DNA of 64,000 bases. Origin: an uncultured Lachnospiraceae bacterium. Its GTDB lineage: Bacteria > Bacillota > Clostridia > Lachnospirales > Lachnospiraceae. Positions 43,132 to 52,203 of this stretch are shown here, in pieces. Below the pieces are notes generated by a model that worked only from the letters and a program-made list of their open reading frames with translations, ran no database searches and was not told the DNA's origin. The position numbers were made by a program, and so were the translations under genes. Position 1 is the stretch's first letter, and every line of letters starts with the position of its first letter. The stretch covers positions 1 through 64,000 of the forward strand of contig URQQ01000019.1 in the NCBI GenBank assembly GCA_900549995.1. Direction: 5' to 3'.

Positions 43132-43986
43132 TTACGAACATTTTTTCAGTTTCATTGTCCAGTCTGGTCCTGCCTGGATTCCGTATTGATCACTCATATT
43201 TTGACTGTTAACTGCAATCTGGATCTGCAGTGTCTCACTTACCATCAGAAGCGGCTCTCCTACAGCAACTGCACCAAAAGACGGCTGGAATGGAACTTTC
43301 TGTGAATATACCGGTTCCTCCTGTCCTTTCTTACGTATCTCTACCTCCATCCAGTCTCCGTATGCGATTCCTTCTTCTTCGAATACATCCGCCGGGATAT
43401 TAGAACAGATCAATCCAAAATGATAGTCTGCTGTATCAATCATACCTGTGATACATCCATTTTCTACCTTGTACGGTATGATTTCATGTTCAACAATCTC
43501 TTCCACCGGATATGCTTCTCCGACCTCCTCATAGGTAATGACACCTGCAGCAAGCTTTGCCGCGCAGTACGCGAATAAATCTCTTCCGTGGAAAATATTA
43601 CATTTCTCTGTTTTCTTCAGACGGTTAACTTTCTCATCAATCACACGGACCTCATCGATTCCAAAGTATTTCTTTACATGTGTAAGACTTCCGTTGTCCG
43701 GTGTCACAACATAACTTCCATTGCCAAGCTTGGCAACACAGGCACGGCGGCTTGTCCCTACCCCTGGGTCAACAACGGATACAAACACCGTTCCCGCCGG
43801 CCAGAAATCTACGACAAAACTCAGAGATGTAGATGCCTGATAGGTATCAAAACTTTTAATCTCATGTGTACTGTCGAATACCCTTAACTCTGGGTCTACC
43901 ATCATACATACTCCCTGCATGGTACATACGGAAATATCCTTCGTAAAATCAGTCTGCATTACAATTGCCGGTTTATTAACTGCCAT
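43132..43986 (-). CDS. SAM hydrolase family protein, copy 1
   Basis: This 284-residue paralogue of the neighbouring gene shares VFVSVVDPGVGTSRRA, VVTPDNG and NIFHGRDLFAYCAAKLA, so Asp, Arg and His of the family triad are kept. The N-terminal motif is TDFTKD, diverged from TDFG. Two adjacent copies could form a heteromeric enzyme or differ in substrate; this is inference. The ATG at 43986 follows AGGAGG by 8 bases. Confidence 0.88.
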   Translation of the reverse strand: MAVNKPAIVMQTDFTKDISVCTMQGVCMMVDPELRVFDSTHEIKSFDTYQASTSLSFVVDFWPAGTVFVSVVDPGVGTSRRACVAKLGNGSYVVTPDNGSLTHVKKYFGIDEVRVIDEKVNRLKKTEKCNIFHGRDLFAYCAAKLAAGVITYEEVGEAYPVEEIVEHEIIPYKVENGCITGMIDTADYHFGLICSNIPADVFEEEGIAYGDWMEVEIRKKGQEEPVYSQKVPFQPSFGAVAVGEPLLMVSETLQIQIAVNSQNMSDQYGIQAGPDWTMKLKKCS

Positions 43987-44026
43987 TCTTTTTTCCTCCT
44001 GAATTTTCATATCTTATTTTTATATT

Positions 44027-45445
44027 TTATTTTTTAACTACCAGTGACTCAAATCCTTCTGTTGTATACTCTTCTCCTGCACGTTTCTTTTCCAGTGCCA
44101 GCCTTAAGGCATTCATTTTCTTATCCTGCAAAGGTGTAAGTGCAATGACAAGTCCTGCTGCCAGCACACAGATGCCCGGTAAAATTGTAAACATAGATTC
44201 AATCATACCAAGTGCACCGTGGTTTTGTATCTCCAAAGTTGCATCGAATCCACTTTTCTGAAGCAGAAATCCCTGTACTGCTGCCGCAACCGCTCCGCCA
44301 AGTTTCAGCAGGAATGAATAGTAAGACATAATAATTCCATCTCTCTTTTTCCCTCTGTTAAACTCATCATAATCCACAACATCGTAGAGGAAATTAAATA
44401 CACACATCCAGTACGCGCAGGTTCCTACACCGACCAGTACAACATAGACACAGCCCAGTGTAATGTTCGGAATTCCCGTAAATTTCGTAAGAATCATAAC
44501 AGCTCCGCTGAATACCATACAGATAACAAACACTTTACTCTTGCTGAATACAGCAACCGACTTCGTAATAAAAGGAATAAACAAAATGGAAACGATATTC
44601 ATCGCTGTAAACATTAGTGATGCCTGTGTTTCTCCTAATCCCATATTGTAGGTAACATAATACAGGAGACTGGAATTAAATAATGTAAGGTAAATATTTG
44701 TGAGCAGTGCGCATACAATTACCAGCACATATGGTTTCATTTTCATGAGGCTGATGACGTTGGAAAAGAATCCTTTTAAGTTCATTTTCTCCGCATCAGA
44801 CACTTCATCTGTCCGCTCTTTTCCTCTGGTACATCTCCACATAAGGAGTATGGTGCTGACAGAGATCACCGCTGATATCACTCCTGCTATGGACCATGAT
44901 TTTGCATTATCAAACCCGTTTTCCATCAATTTACCTACAACGAATGTCGGTACGGAACTGGCACAGAAAATTCCTACATAGCCAAGAACCTCACGAAAAG
45001 CGGCAACCCTGACACGTTCACTGTCAACGTCTGATAAAACCGATCCGAAGGAGTAATAAGGTATATTAAATGCAGTGTATGCTGTCCAGAATACCAGCAC
45101 CAAGATCAGATAATATATATTCTTCTGGGTCTGCGGAAAATCCACCTTCAGAAACATCAGTACCAGCGAAGCTCCAAGCGGTATTAAGGACTTCAGCATC
45201 CAGGGACGTCTTTTTCCATATTTGCTTTTTGAATTATCTACCAGATACCCTATGATCGGATCTGTGACCGCGTCCCATGCGATTGCCACCGAAATAATTG
45301 TCCCGGCCACTACCGGGCTTACACCGGCTACAGTAATCATAAAAAATGAAAAAAATGACAATACAAAATTATATGATGTAGAGTCTCCTATGGAACCAAC
45401 GGTATAACCAAGAATATCTTTTGTTTTTAATTTATTCTCTCTCAT
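44027..45445 (-). CDS. GPH family (glycoside-pentoside-hexuronide:cation) symporter
   Basis: This 472-residue transporter has 12 predicted membrane segments and the GPH motifs: WDAVTDPIIGYLVDNSKSKYGKRRPW in the first loop, and VVDYDEFNRGKKRDG in a later one. GPH proteins usually import sugars with Na+ or H+. Placement between a SAM-hydrolase pair and a GNAT gene, under a GntR regulator, suggests it imports a nucleoside here; that is inference. The ATG at 45445 follows CAGGAGG. Confidence 0.88.
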   Translation of the reverse strand: MRENKLKTKDILGYTVGSIGDSTSYNFVLSFFSFFMITVAGVSPVVAGTIISVAIAWDAVTDPIIGYLVDNSKSKYGKRRPWMLKSLIPLGASLVLMFLKVDFPQTQKNIYYLILVLVFWTAYTAFNIPYYSFGSVLSDVDSERVRVAAFREVLGYVGIFCASSVPTFVVGKLMENGFDNAKSWSIAGVISAVISVSTILLMWRCTRGKERTDEVSDAEKMNLKGFFSNVISLMKMKPYVLVIVCALLTNIYLTLFNSSLLYYVTYNMGLGETQASLMFTAMNIVSILFIPFITKSVAVFSKSKVFVICMVFSGAVMILTKFTGIPNITLGCVYVVLVGVGTCAYWMCVFNFLYDVVDYDEFNRGKKRDGIIMSYYSFLLKLGGAVAAAVQGFLLQKSGFDATLEIQNHGALGMIESMFTILPGICVLAAGLVIALTPLQDKKMNALRLALEKKRAGEEYTTEGFESLVVKK

Positions 45446-45456
45446 TTTTCCTCCTG

Positions 45457-46236
45457 TTATATCAGCTGGGCTACGCCCCATCTGCCATAAATCTTAAACC
45501 CAAGTTCTGAAAAAATTGAATACGGATTATCTTCCGGTGCAAAAATACATGGGATTTTTCCCTCACGATGTATTTCACTGCATAACGCACGGATAATCGC
45601 TTTCGCATACCCTCTTCCCCTGTATCTTTTGCCCACACAGATTCCTCCCAGCATACAGGTAAGTTCTGCAGATGCCGCACTGTTTCCATGAGCTGCAATC
45701 TTTCCCTGATCTTCGATCACTGCATGTATTCCTTCTCCGTTGCTGATTCTGTTTTCAATCATCTTCTTCTCAGAATACAGATGTTTCATTTCCGGAAAAC
45801 TCATCAGGAATTCGTAGATTCTTCCTACATCATTAAGATCTGCGAACTTTACTTTGTAATCCTCAGGTTTGCTTTCCTTAGTCTCCTCATGGATATACAA
45901 ATGATTATACGTCATACTAAGCTGTCTACCAACCTGTTCTGCCACATTTCGGACAATCTCAGCCTTTCCCATAATTGTGGTTATCCCGTCACCGGCAAGT
46001 TTACCCACTGCCTCGTAATCAAGTTCCCGGTCTTCCCCTGCTACAATAAGATTGTTAAAATATTTCAGAAAAACCCCGCTACATCTTCCCTCTTCTTCCT
46101 GCATGTAAATCGTCTGAAAATCTTTATCAAACCCATACCTGTCAAGGTCGGAAATCAAAAATGTGTGGTACACAGGCTTCTCATTCAAATACTTTTTCAG
46201 CCTGTCCCTGTCCTCTTCACTGCATTTCCTGATCAT
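45457..46236 (-). CDS. GNAT family N-acetyltransferase
   Basis: This 259-residue protein has a C-terminal GNAT fold (about 130-259) with acetyl-CoA loop CVGKRYRGRGYAKAIIRALC. The N-terminal half is a less conserved domain of a type often paired with GNAT in Firmicutes. The substrate is unknown. It is the first gene of the long nucleoside operon and follows the strong promoter and GntR operator; its start follows AAGGAGGG. Confidence 0.85.
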   Translation of the reverse strand: MIRKCSEEDRDRLKKYLNEKPVYHTFLISDLDRYGFDKDFQTIYMQEEEGRCSGVFLKYFNNLIVAGEDRELDYEAVGKLAGDGITTIMGKAEIVRNVAEQVGRQLSMTYNHLYIHEETKESKPEDYKVKFADLNDVGRIYEFLMSFPEMKHLYSEKKMIENRISNGEGIHAVIEDQGKIAAHGNSAASAELTCMLGGICVGKRYRGRGYAKAIIRALCSEIHREGKIPCIFAPEDNPYSIFSELGFKIYGRWGVAQLI

Positions 46237-46255
46237 GACACCCTCCTTTCATCTT

Positions 46256-46308
46256 GTTCAACATGTTGAACTTGTTCAAATCTTATCATCAAAGATCATA
46301 TATGTCAA
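46256..46308 (-). promoter_or_regulatory. promoter and GntR operator of the nucleoside operon
   Basis: On the minus strand TTGACA (46303-46308) and TAAGAT (46280-46285) are 17 bases apart. The perfect palindrome GTTCAACATGTTGAAC (46256-46271) follows the -10 box, where bound repressor would block initiation. Confidence 0.85.
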
Positions 46309-46395
46309 TAAACATATATAAAACAATGTTTTTTTATTAAATATGCATAATTTCTTTTTCCTGTTATTGTGTATAATACCCAACACATTTAACTT

Positions 46396-46455
46396 GATCA
46401 ACATGTTATACACATATTTCTTCTATTTGTCAAAACACTGTTTTTATGCTAAAAT
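46396..46455 (+). promoter_or_regulatory. GntR gene promoter with upstream operator
   Basis: TTGTCA (46427-46432) and TAAAAT (46450-46455) are 17 bases apart. A second site, GATCAACATGTTATAC (46396-46411), shares the TCAACATGTT core of the operon operator and lies 15 bases before the -35 box. Confidence 0.7.
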
Positions 46456-46487
46456 AAACTTGTTTATCAACCAAGGGAGAATAATTT

Positions 46488-47213
46488 ATGAAAACAAAAT
46501 TACAAAATGAAAATATGCCCACCTATCTGGGTGTTTACAATTCATTGTATTCCGATATTATAGAAGGCATCTATCCGCCAAATGAGCATCTTCCCGGAGA
46601 GACTGCGCTGTCAGAAAAATATGGTGTCAGCCGGAATACTCTGCGTCAGGCCCTGGCAATTCTCAGTGAAGATGGTATGATTATCAAATCCCAGGGCAAA
46701 GGAACCATTGTGGCGCCAAGAAGCAGCAAATCCTCTGAGGAGCAGACGATCACGCCGCTCTTATCAATGAACAAGCTTCCTGTGAACAGCACGGTGCTCT
46801 CGTACAACTACGGTGCCCCGACAGATATTGCCAGAGATAAATTGAATCTTTCTGCCAGCGATATCGTATTGGCGTGCAACTGCATTTTCAAATCAGACGA
46901 CACCGTTCTCGGGTATTCTTTTACCCAAGTTCCTGCTGCGTTTTTTGATGAATTGAGCCTTGATACCTCCCGGGAAGATTCCATAAAAGAATTGATTCTG
47001 GAAACGCTCTTTAAGTTTACCAAAACTCTCGATATGACAGTAAAACTGATCTACGCCAACGAAATAGAAATGGAGTTTCTGAACGTTCCACTTCAGACTC
47101 CGCTTTTACTCATCGAGGCGATTCATCACAATAAGATGAAACTCCCTTTTGCCCGGAATAAATTCTATTTTATCCCGGAATATTATCATATTAATTTCTT
47201 CTTAAACAATTAA
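46488..47213 (+). CDS. GntR family regulator, HutC subfamily
   Basis: This 241-residue regulator has a GntR winged helix (about 15-80, HLPGETALSEKYGVSRNTLRQAL) and a UTRA ligand domain (about 95-240). It is divergent from the nucleoside operon, and both promoters carry the same TCAACATGTT core, so it probably represses both. The ligand is unknown; a nucleoside or nucleotide product of the operon is plausible. The start follows AAGGGAG. Confidence 0.9.
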   Translation: MKTKLQNENMPTYLGVYNSLYSDIIEGIYPPNEHLPGETALSEKYGVSRNTLRQALAILSEDGMIIKSQGKGTIVAPRSSKSSEEQTITPLLSMNKLPVNSTVLSYNYGAPTDIARDKLNLSASDIVLACNCIFKSDDTVLGYSFTQVPAAFFDELSLDTSREDSIKELILETLFKFTKTLDMTVKLIYANEIEMEFLNVPLQTPLLLIEAIHHNKMKLPFARNKFYFIPEYYHINFFLNN

Positions 47214-47252
47214 AAAATGCAGGACCGGTTCACGGTATCCTGCATTTTTTCT
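47213..47252. terminator. bidirectional terminator between GntR and GH36 genes
   Basis: AAAATGCAGGA pairs with TCCTGCATTTT, flanked by A- and T-runs. Confidence 0.8.
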
Positions 47253-47286
47253 TCTCCTCTTTTCACTTCTTTCCTAAAGAAAAATT

Positions 47287-49533
47287 CTATCTGCCTTCAA
47301 TATAGAACAGTCTGGACATAAAATCCCCCTGCTGTTCTTTCAGAACTCCTGTAAGTCCGCTGGAATGGTCTGACACACTGATTCCATAATTCATCAGTTC
47401 ATCTCCGTAATGCGCCTGTTCATACTCAATTTTCCTGCCTTCTATGTACTCTGCAACATGATAAGACTTTTCTGTATCAAGCCCCTGAAGCTTTATTTTT
47501 TCAAAAGCTCCATGCACCGGCTCGAGAATTCTGTAATATCCAACGAGTGCTCTTTCCCTGTTTTCATCTACAACCATCCACGCAGATGTGTTATGTTCAA
47601 ACGGACTTTTCAGCCGGTAAAAAATCCCCGTCTGTATCAGCCCGCGAAATTCTTTCATAAACTTTATCTGTAACTTCATCTGCTCACTTTCCGGTTCTGT
47701 CATTTTCGTGATATCCATTTCGTAGCCAAAAGTCCCAAAATACGCTACATTTGCCCTCATATCAAACGAAGTATTGCGAAATACCTGATGGTTCGGCGAC
47801 TCCGAGACATGACTTCCGATGCAGCTCAGAGGATATACGAGTGATGTTCCATACTGAATTTTAATTCTGTCAACTGCATCTGTATTATCAGATGTCCATG
47901 CCTGAGGTGCATAATATAACATTCCCGGATCAAATCTGGCACCGCCGCTTGCACAGGATTCAAACAGGATTTCTGGAAAATCCCTGTTCAGCATTTCATA
48001 CAGCCGGTAAACACCAAGTATATATTTGTGCCGCACTTTTCCCTGGTCTTTCTTTTCTCTTCCGTTTGAGAACACCTCTGAAAATGACCGGTTCATATCC
48101 CACTTGATATAGCTTATATCAGAATCAGATAGTATAGCCTTCATTTCCTGGTAGATATATTCCACAACTTCGTCTTTTGAAAAATCAAGTACATATTGAT
48201 TTCTGCTGTGGCAGTAATTACGTTCTAAATCCGCCAGCACCCACTCTTTATGTCTCCTGAACAGATCACTGTCTTTGTTCACCATCTCAGGCTCAAACCA
48301 CAATCCAAATTTCATGCCCATTGCAGTAATCTTTCTGGATAATCCGCGGATTCCTTCCGGAAGTTTTTCAAGATTTGGATACCAGTCACCAAGAGAACTT
48401 TCATCAGAATTTCTTTTACCGAACCACCCGTCATCCAGCACAAAAAGCTCAACTCCAAGACCTGCTGCCTTTTCTGCAAGACCCAGTATCTTCTCCTCAT
48501 CAAAATCAAAATAAGTAGCTTCCCAGTTATTGATCAGTATCGGTCTCGTCTGATCCCTCCATCTGCCCCTTGCAAGTCTCTCCCGGTACAGCTTATGGTA
48601 GGTCTGGCTCATTTTGTTTAACCCACCGTCTGAATACACCATCACAAGTTCAGGTGTCTGAAATTCTTCTTCCTGTAGAAGTGACCATTTGAATTCATTT
48701 GGATGTATTCCCAACAATACACGTGTCACATCAAAATTATCTACCTCGGCCTGCGCGATAAAATCACCGCTGTATACAAGGCTGAATCCAATGACTTCTC
48801 CCGTGAATTCATCTGCCTGTTTTCTCTTTAACGCCAGAAACGGATTAAACTGATGGCTGCTGCACCCACGGAGGCTGTATACTCCCTGGATGCCATAGTA
48901 AAGACTCTGTTCCTTGATATGTCTTTCCCTTGACCACGCCCCGGCAAGTTCAACCATTTCATATTCTTTATCCGGCAGATCCATACACCCGCTCATTGCA
49001 TTTAGCAGGGTTACTTCTTTTTCTCCCCGGTTTCTAAACCGGACATTTTTCGTAATCACAGGAAGTTCTTCATAAATAGTATAAGATAATATAATTTCCA
49101 TCTGGATGACTTTATCCAGCAGTACGACCTCAAGCGTCGTTGCTTCCGCATCTGCTTCCGTGTATACAGAGGGCAGACCCTCCAAAGGTTTTTTCCCCTG
49201 AAAAATATTACAGCTTTCATATTGGAAATCAACCGCCCGGCTCCCGTTCTCCTGTTCAAGTTCAAAGGCCGGATACCGCATATCTCCCGAACCATAGGTT
49301 GGATATTCCTGTTTTAAATGTTCCAGAGAAAAATGATGGCTTCCTTCAAACGCGTTTGGTGCCATATCCCTTCTGGCATACTCCACCAGATATCCAAAGT
49401 CCTCCCTGTCTTTGATCCGCCTGCCATAATAAATCTGTCCAAGCTGCCCGTTTCGGAGTACCCCGAAAATATAGCTGATACTCTCGTTATATAAGTGAAA
49501 TTCTTTTGTTTTTTCATGAAATATTATAGGCAT
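47287..49533 (-). CDS. GH36 alpha-galactosidase, cytoplasmic
   Basis: This 748-residue enzyme releases galactose from melibiose, raffinose and stachyose type sugars. The three-part GH36 layout is clear. There is an N-terminal beta-sandwich. The barrel has LFVLDDGWFGKR, GLWFEPEMV, YIKWDMNR (nucleophile Asp) and CASGGARFDPGML. TSDNTDAVDR supplies the acid/base Asp, and a C-terminal beta domain follows. Length matches bacterial GH36 group I. No signal peptide, so its substrate is imported, probably by the ABC system at 51.4-54.5 kb. It is divergent from two AraC regulators. Confidence 0.94.
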   Translation of the reverse strand: MPIIFHEKTKEFHLYNESISYIFGVLRNGQLGQIYYGRRIKDREDFGYLVEYARRDMAPNAFEGSHHFSLEHLKQEYPTYGSGDMRYPAFELEQENGSRAVDFQYESCNIFQGKKPLEGLPSVYTEADAEATTLEVVLLDKVIQMEIILSYTIYEELPVITKNVRFRNRGEKEVTLLNAMSGCMDLPDKEYEMVELAGAWSRERHIKEQSLYYGIQGVYSLRGCSSHQFNPFLALKRKQADEFTGEVIGFSLVYSGDFIAQAEVDNFDVTRVLLGIHPNEFKWSLLQEEEFQTPELVMVYSDGGLNKMSQTYHKLYRERLARGRWRDQTRPILINNWEATYFDFDEEKILGLAEKAAGLGVELFVLDDGWFGKRNSDESSLGDWYPNLEKLPEGIRGLSRKITAMGMKFGLWFEPEMVNKDSDLFRRHKEWVLADLERNYCHSRNQYVLDFSKDEVVEYIYQEMKAILSDSDISYIKWDMNRSFSEVFSNGREKKDQGKVRHKYILGVYRLYEMLNRDFPEILFESCASGGARFDPGMLYYAPQAWTSDNTDAVDRIKIQYGTSLVYPLSCIGSHVSESPNHQVFRNTSFDMRANVAYFGTFGYEMDITKMTEPESEQMKLQIKFMKEFRGLIQTGIFYRLKSPFEHNTSAWMVVDENRERALVGYYRILEPVHGAFEKIKLQGLDTEKSYHVAEYIEGRKIEYEQAHYGDELMNYGISVSDHSSGLTGVLKEQQGDFMSRLFYIEGR

Positions 49534-49640
49534 TGTTCTTTCTCCCTTTTTTATAAAATGATAAACTCCCCTTCTGTATAATAACTTGACTTCCTGTTCT
49601 TTGCTGAAGTATCATAATGATATCCGGGGAGGTACTGACT

Positions 49641-50477
49641 ATGGATATCAAAGAACACCACACATCTGATTTATATATAAATAAATGCGGCGTAAAAAAT
49701 TGTAAAAACGGCGCATCCTACCTGCGGACCTGCCGTCAGGAATATATGCTCTTTTTTATTACCAGCGGTGCGGGAAATGTCATCTTTCCGCTTTTAAGCT
49801 TCCCTCTTATGAAAAGGCAGATCTTTCTGCTCTACCCTGACCAGGGAAATTATAAACTTATCTCAGACGAAACCGAGCCTCTTTCCTATATGTGGGTTGC
49901 CTTTCACGGCAGACAGGCTGCCTCATTACTGGAACATACAAGTTTCTCACCGCAGGAACCTGTCTGCAGCCTGCATGTTCCGTTAGACCGCATGGAACAC
50001 ATTTTCTCTGAGCTTCTTAAAATAGATGGGGAATCCTTACCTGAAGAGATCCGAAAGACAGGTTATCTCTACCGTCTCCTGTCCTTTCTCACTGCGTCTC
50101 ACCATGTTTCTCAGCCGAAAGGAAACTCTCATGCTTACCCTTCGAAAACGTATGCCATCTATGCAAGAGAATATATGAAAAACAATTATGCCCATACAAG
50201 CATTACTGACATCTCCAGTTACATTGGAATTGACCGTTCTTATCTGCACCATGTTTTTAAAGAGAACTTTCACGTTTCCCCGCAGGAATATCTGATTTCC
50301 TGCCGTCTGAAAGCAGCCGAATCTCTTTTGAAAGAAACCAGTCTTTCCATCCAGCAGGTAGCACATGATGTCGGATATGACGATTCTCTTCAATTCTCCA
50401 AGATATTTAAGAAATACTATGGTTACAGTCCAAAGCATTACCGTAATACAATACTTAAGAATGGGAGCGGGCAATAG
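49641..50477 (+). CDS. AraC family regulator, first of a tandem pair
   Basis: This 278-residue protein has an N-terminal AraC sensor domain (about 25-160) and a C-terminal double HTH (about 180-275, ITDISSYIGIDRSYLHHVFKENFHVSP). The ATG at 49641 follows GGGGAGG. Its stop codon abuts the start of a second, related AraC gene. It faces the GH36 alpha-galactosidase gene and likely controls the alpha-galactoside locus. Confidence 0.9.
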   Translation: MDIKEHHTSDLYINKCGVKNCKNGASYLRTCRQEYMLFFITSGAGNVIFPLLSFPLMKRQIFLLYPDQGNYKLISDETEPLSYMWVAFHGRQAASLLEHTSFSPQEPVCSLHVPLDRMEHIFSELLKIDGESLPEEIRKTGYLYRLLSFLTASHHVSQPKGNSHAYPSKTYAIYAREYMKNNYAHTSITDISSYIGIDRSYLHHVFKENFHVSPQEYLISCRLKAAESLLKETSLSIQQVAHDVGYDDSLQFSKIFKKYYGYSPKHYRNTILKNGSGQ

Positions 50478-51353
50478 ATGGAAAAAACAACTTCTTATTT
50501 TAACTATGCAGGTCTTCTGGAGTTCATGTACCTCAAGCATGACAATACGGATCTCTGCCTTTCGCACTGCGGTATGCAGCAATGTACGCCAAGACATAGT
50601 TATGGCCACATTGCCAGACCGGAATATCATCTTCATTTCATCCTGGACGGACAGGGACATTATGAAATTAACGGAAAGAGTTATTCTTTAAAACGAGGCC
50701 AGATTTTCGTAGTTCCTCCCGGCGTCTCTTCCTACTTTTATCAGGCAGACCAGGAAAAACCATGGTATTATGCCTGGATTGCGTTCAATGGCACCCGGGC
50801 AGAATATCTGATGTCCCAGGCTGGATTTGACCAGAACCACGTAGTGCGAAGCGCCAACATCCCTCCTGAAGAGTTTACCGAACTCATCTATGAGATGTTA
50901 AGAGTCAGTCAGCTGACTGTCGCAAATGAACTGGACCGGGCAGGATATCTCTATCTGATCATGTCACTCCTGATCGAATCTAACAAAACAGAAACACTGA
51001 CAGATAAACACAGTTATTCTGTAGAAACATACATTAAGCATGCACTCCAATACATCCAGTTTAACTATAACCGCAATATTAATGTGCAGGACATCGTCAG
51101 TTATGTAGGCATTAACCGCTCATATTTTACGCACATATTTACACAGAAAATGAACATACCGCCAAAAGAATATCTTCAGCAGTTCCGTATTAAGAAAGCA
51201 AAGACTCTTCTTTTGGAAACAGCTGCCCCTATTGCGGAAATAGCGTTACAAGTCGGTTATAAAGATCCTTTTATATTTTCGAAAAACTTTAAAAAGCTGG
51301 AAGGGATAAGCCCCAGAGAATACCGGGATCAGTCTGCCGGAAAGCCTGTATAA
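50478..51353 (+). CDS. AraC family regulator, second of a tandem pair
   Basis: This 291-residue paralogue has a cupin region (about 35-150, YGHIARPEYHLHFILDGQGHYEINGKSY) and a double HTH (about 190-287, INVQDIVSYVGINRSYFTHIF). It resembles MsmR/RafR-type activators of raffinose operons. Its ATG follows the preceding stop with no gap and only a weak GGGAGCGGG site, implying translational coupling. It converges on the ABC permease gene. The likely target is the promoter at 54597-54624. Confidence 0.9.
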   Translation: MEKTTSYFNYAGLLEFMYLKHDNTDLCLSHCGMQQCTPRHSYGHIARPEYHLHFILDGQGHYEINGKSYSLKRGQIFVVPPGVSSYFYQADQEKPWYYAWIAFNGTRAEYLMSQAGFDQNHVVRSANIPPEEFTELIYEMLRVSQLTVANELDRAGYLYLIMSLLIESNKTETLTDKHSYSVETYIKHALQYIQFNYNRNINVQDIVSYVGINRSYFTHIFTQKMNIPPKEYLQQFRIKKAKTLLLETAAPIAEIALQVGYKDPFIFSKNFKKLEGISPREYRDQSAGKPV

Positions 51354-51355
51354 TT

Positions 51356-52186
51356 TTACAGCTTTCCGCCCGATGTTGCAATTCCTTCAATAAACTGTCT
51401 CTGGAAAAACAAATATAGTACAATCATAGGAACACATGCTATGACAGACGCCGCCATGAGTTCTGGATAATTCGATGAGAATTGTCCCTGCAATTTTGCC
51501 AGCGCTGACGCCAGAGGCATTGTGTTTTCATTTGTATTTGCAATTAAAGGCCATAACAGTTCTTTATACCCGAACAATGCCGTAAATATAGCCAGAGCAA
51601 CCATGGAAGATTTCGTAAGGGGTGCCATTACATGCAGAAATGTCTGTCCGATATTGCACCCGTCTAGTCTTGCCGCTTCTTCTAAATCTTTCGGAAGTCC
51701 CATAAATGCCTGGCGCATCAGAAATGTTCCAAATGCCGTGACAAGTCCCGGAAATATCAGTGAAAAGATTGTATTCAGCATATTCACTTTGCTAAGCATA
51801 AGGTATTGAGGGATAATAAAAATCTGTGCAGGTACCATCATCTGAAACAATACCAGACTGAAGCACAGATCACGCCCCTTAAACTTCAGCCTCCCAAAAG
51901 CATACCCAGCCATACACGCCGTCACTACCGCACACACAATTCTGCCCGCAATCATTAACAGCGTATTAGCATACAGCTTCAGGAAATTCATCTTCTCAGA
52001 TACATTGATAAATGCATCCAGTTTCCATTGTTTTGGAAAGATAATAAATGGATTCATCTGAGTTGCCTCTGTGGTTGTCTTGAATGCCGTCAGTATCATC
52101 CACGCGAACGGAACCAGCATACAGACCGCCCCGATAATTAAAACCACGTATTTGATAACCTTTAAAACTTTTTCAGATCTTTTCAT
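51356..52186 (-). CDS. ABC sugar transporter permease, MalG type
   Basis: This 276-residue permease of the carbohydrate ABC CUT1 family has six membrane segments and the EAA loop DLEEAARLDGCNIGQTFLHVMAPL that contacts the ATPase. It is the last gene of a binding protein-permease-permease operon, 17 bases after the MalF-type gene. The ATPase is encoded separately (55744-56856). Confidence 0.93.
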   Translation of the reverse strand: MKRSEKVLKVIKYVVLIIGAVCMLVPFAWMILTAFKTTTEATQMNPFIIFPKQWKLDAFINVSEKMNFLKLYANTLLMIAGRIVCAVVTACMAGYAFGRLKFKGRDLCFSLVLFQMMVPAQIFIIPQYLMLSKVNMLNTIFSLIFPGLVTAFGTFLMRQAFMGLPKDLEEAARLDGCNIGQTFLHVMAPLTKSSMVALAIFTALFGYKELLWPLIANTNENTMPLASALAKLQGQFSSNYPELMAASVIACVPMIVLYLFFQRQFIEGIATSGGKL

Positions 52187-52203
52187 GTTCTCATCTTTCC
52201 CTT

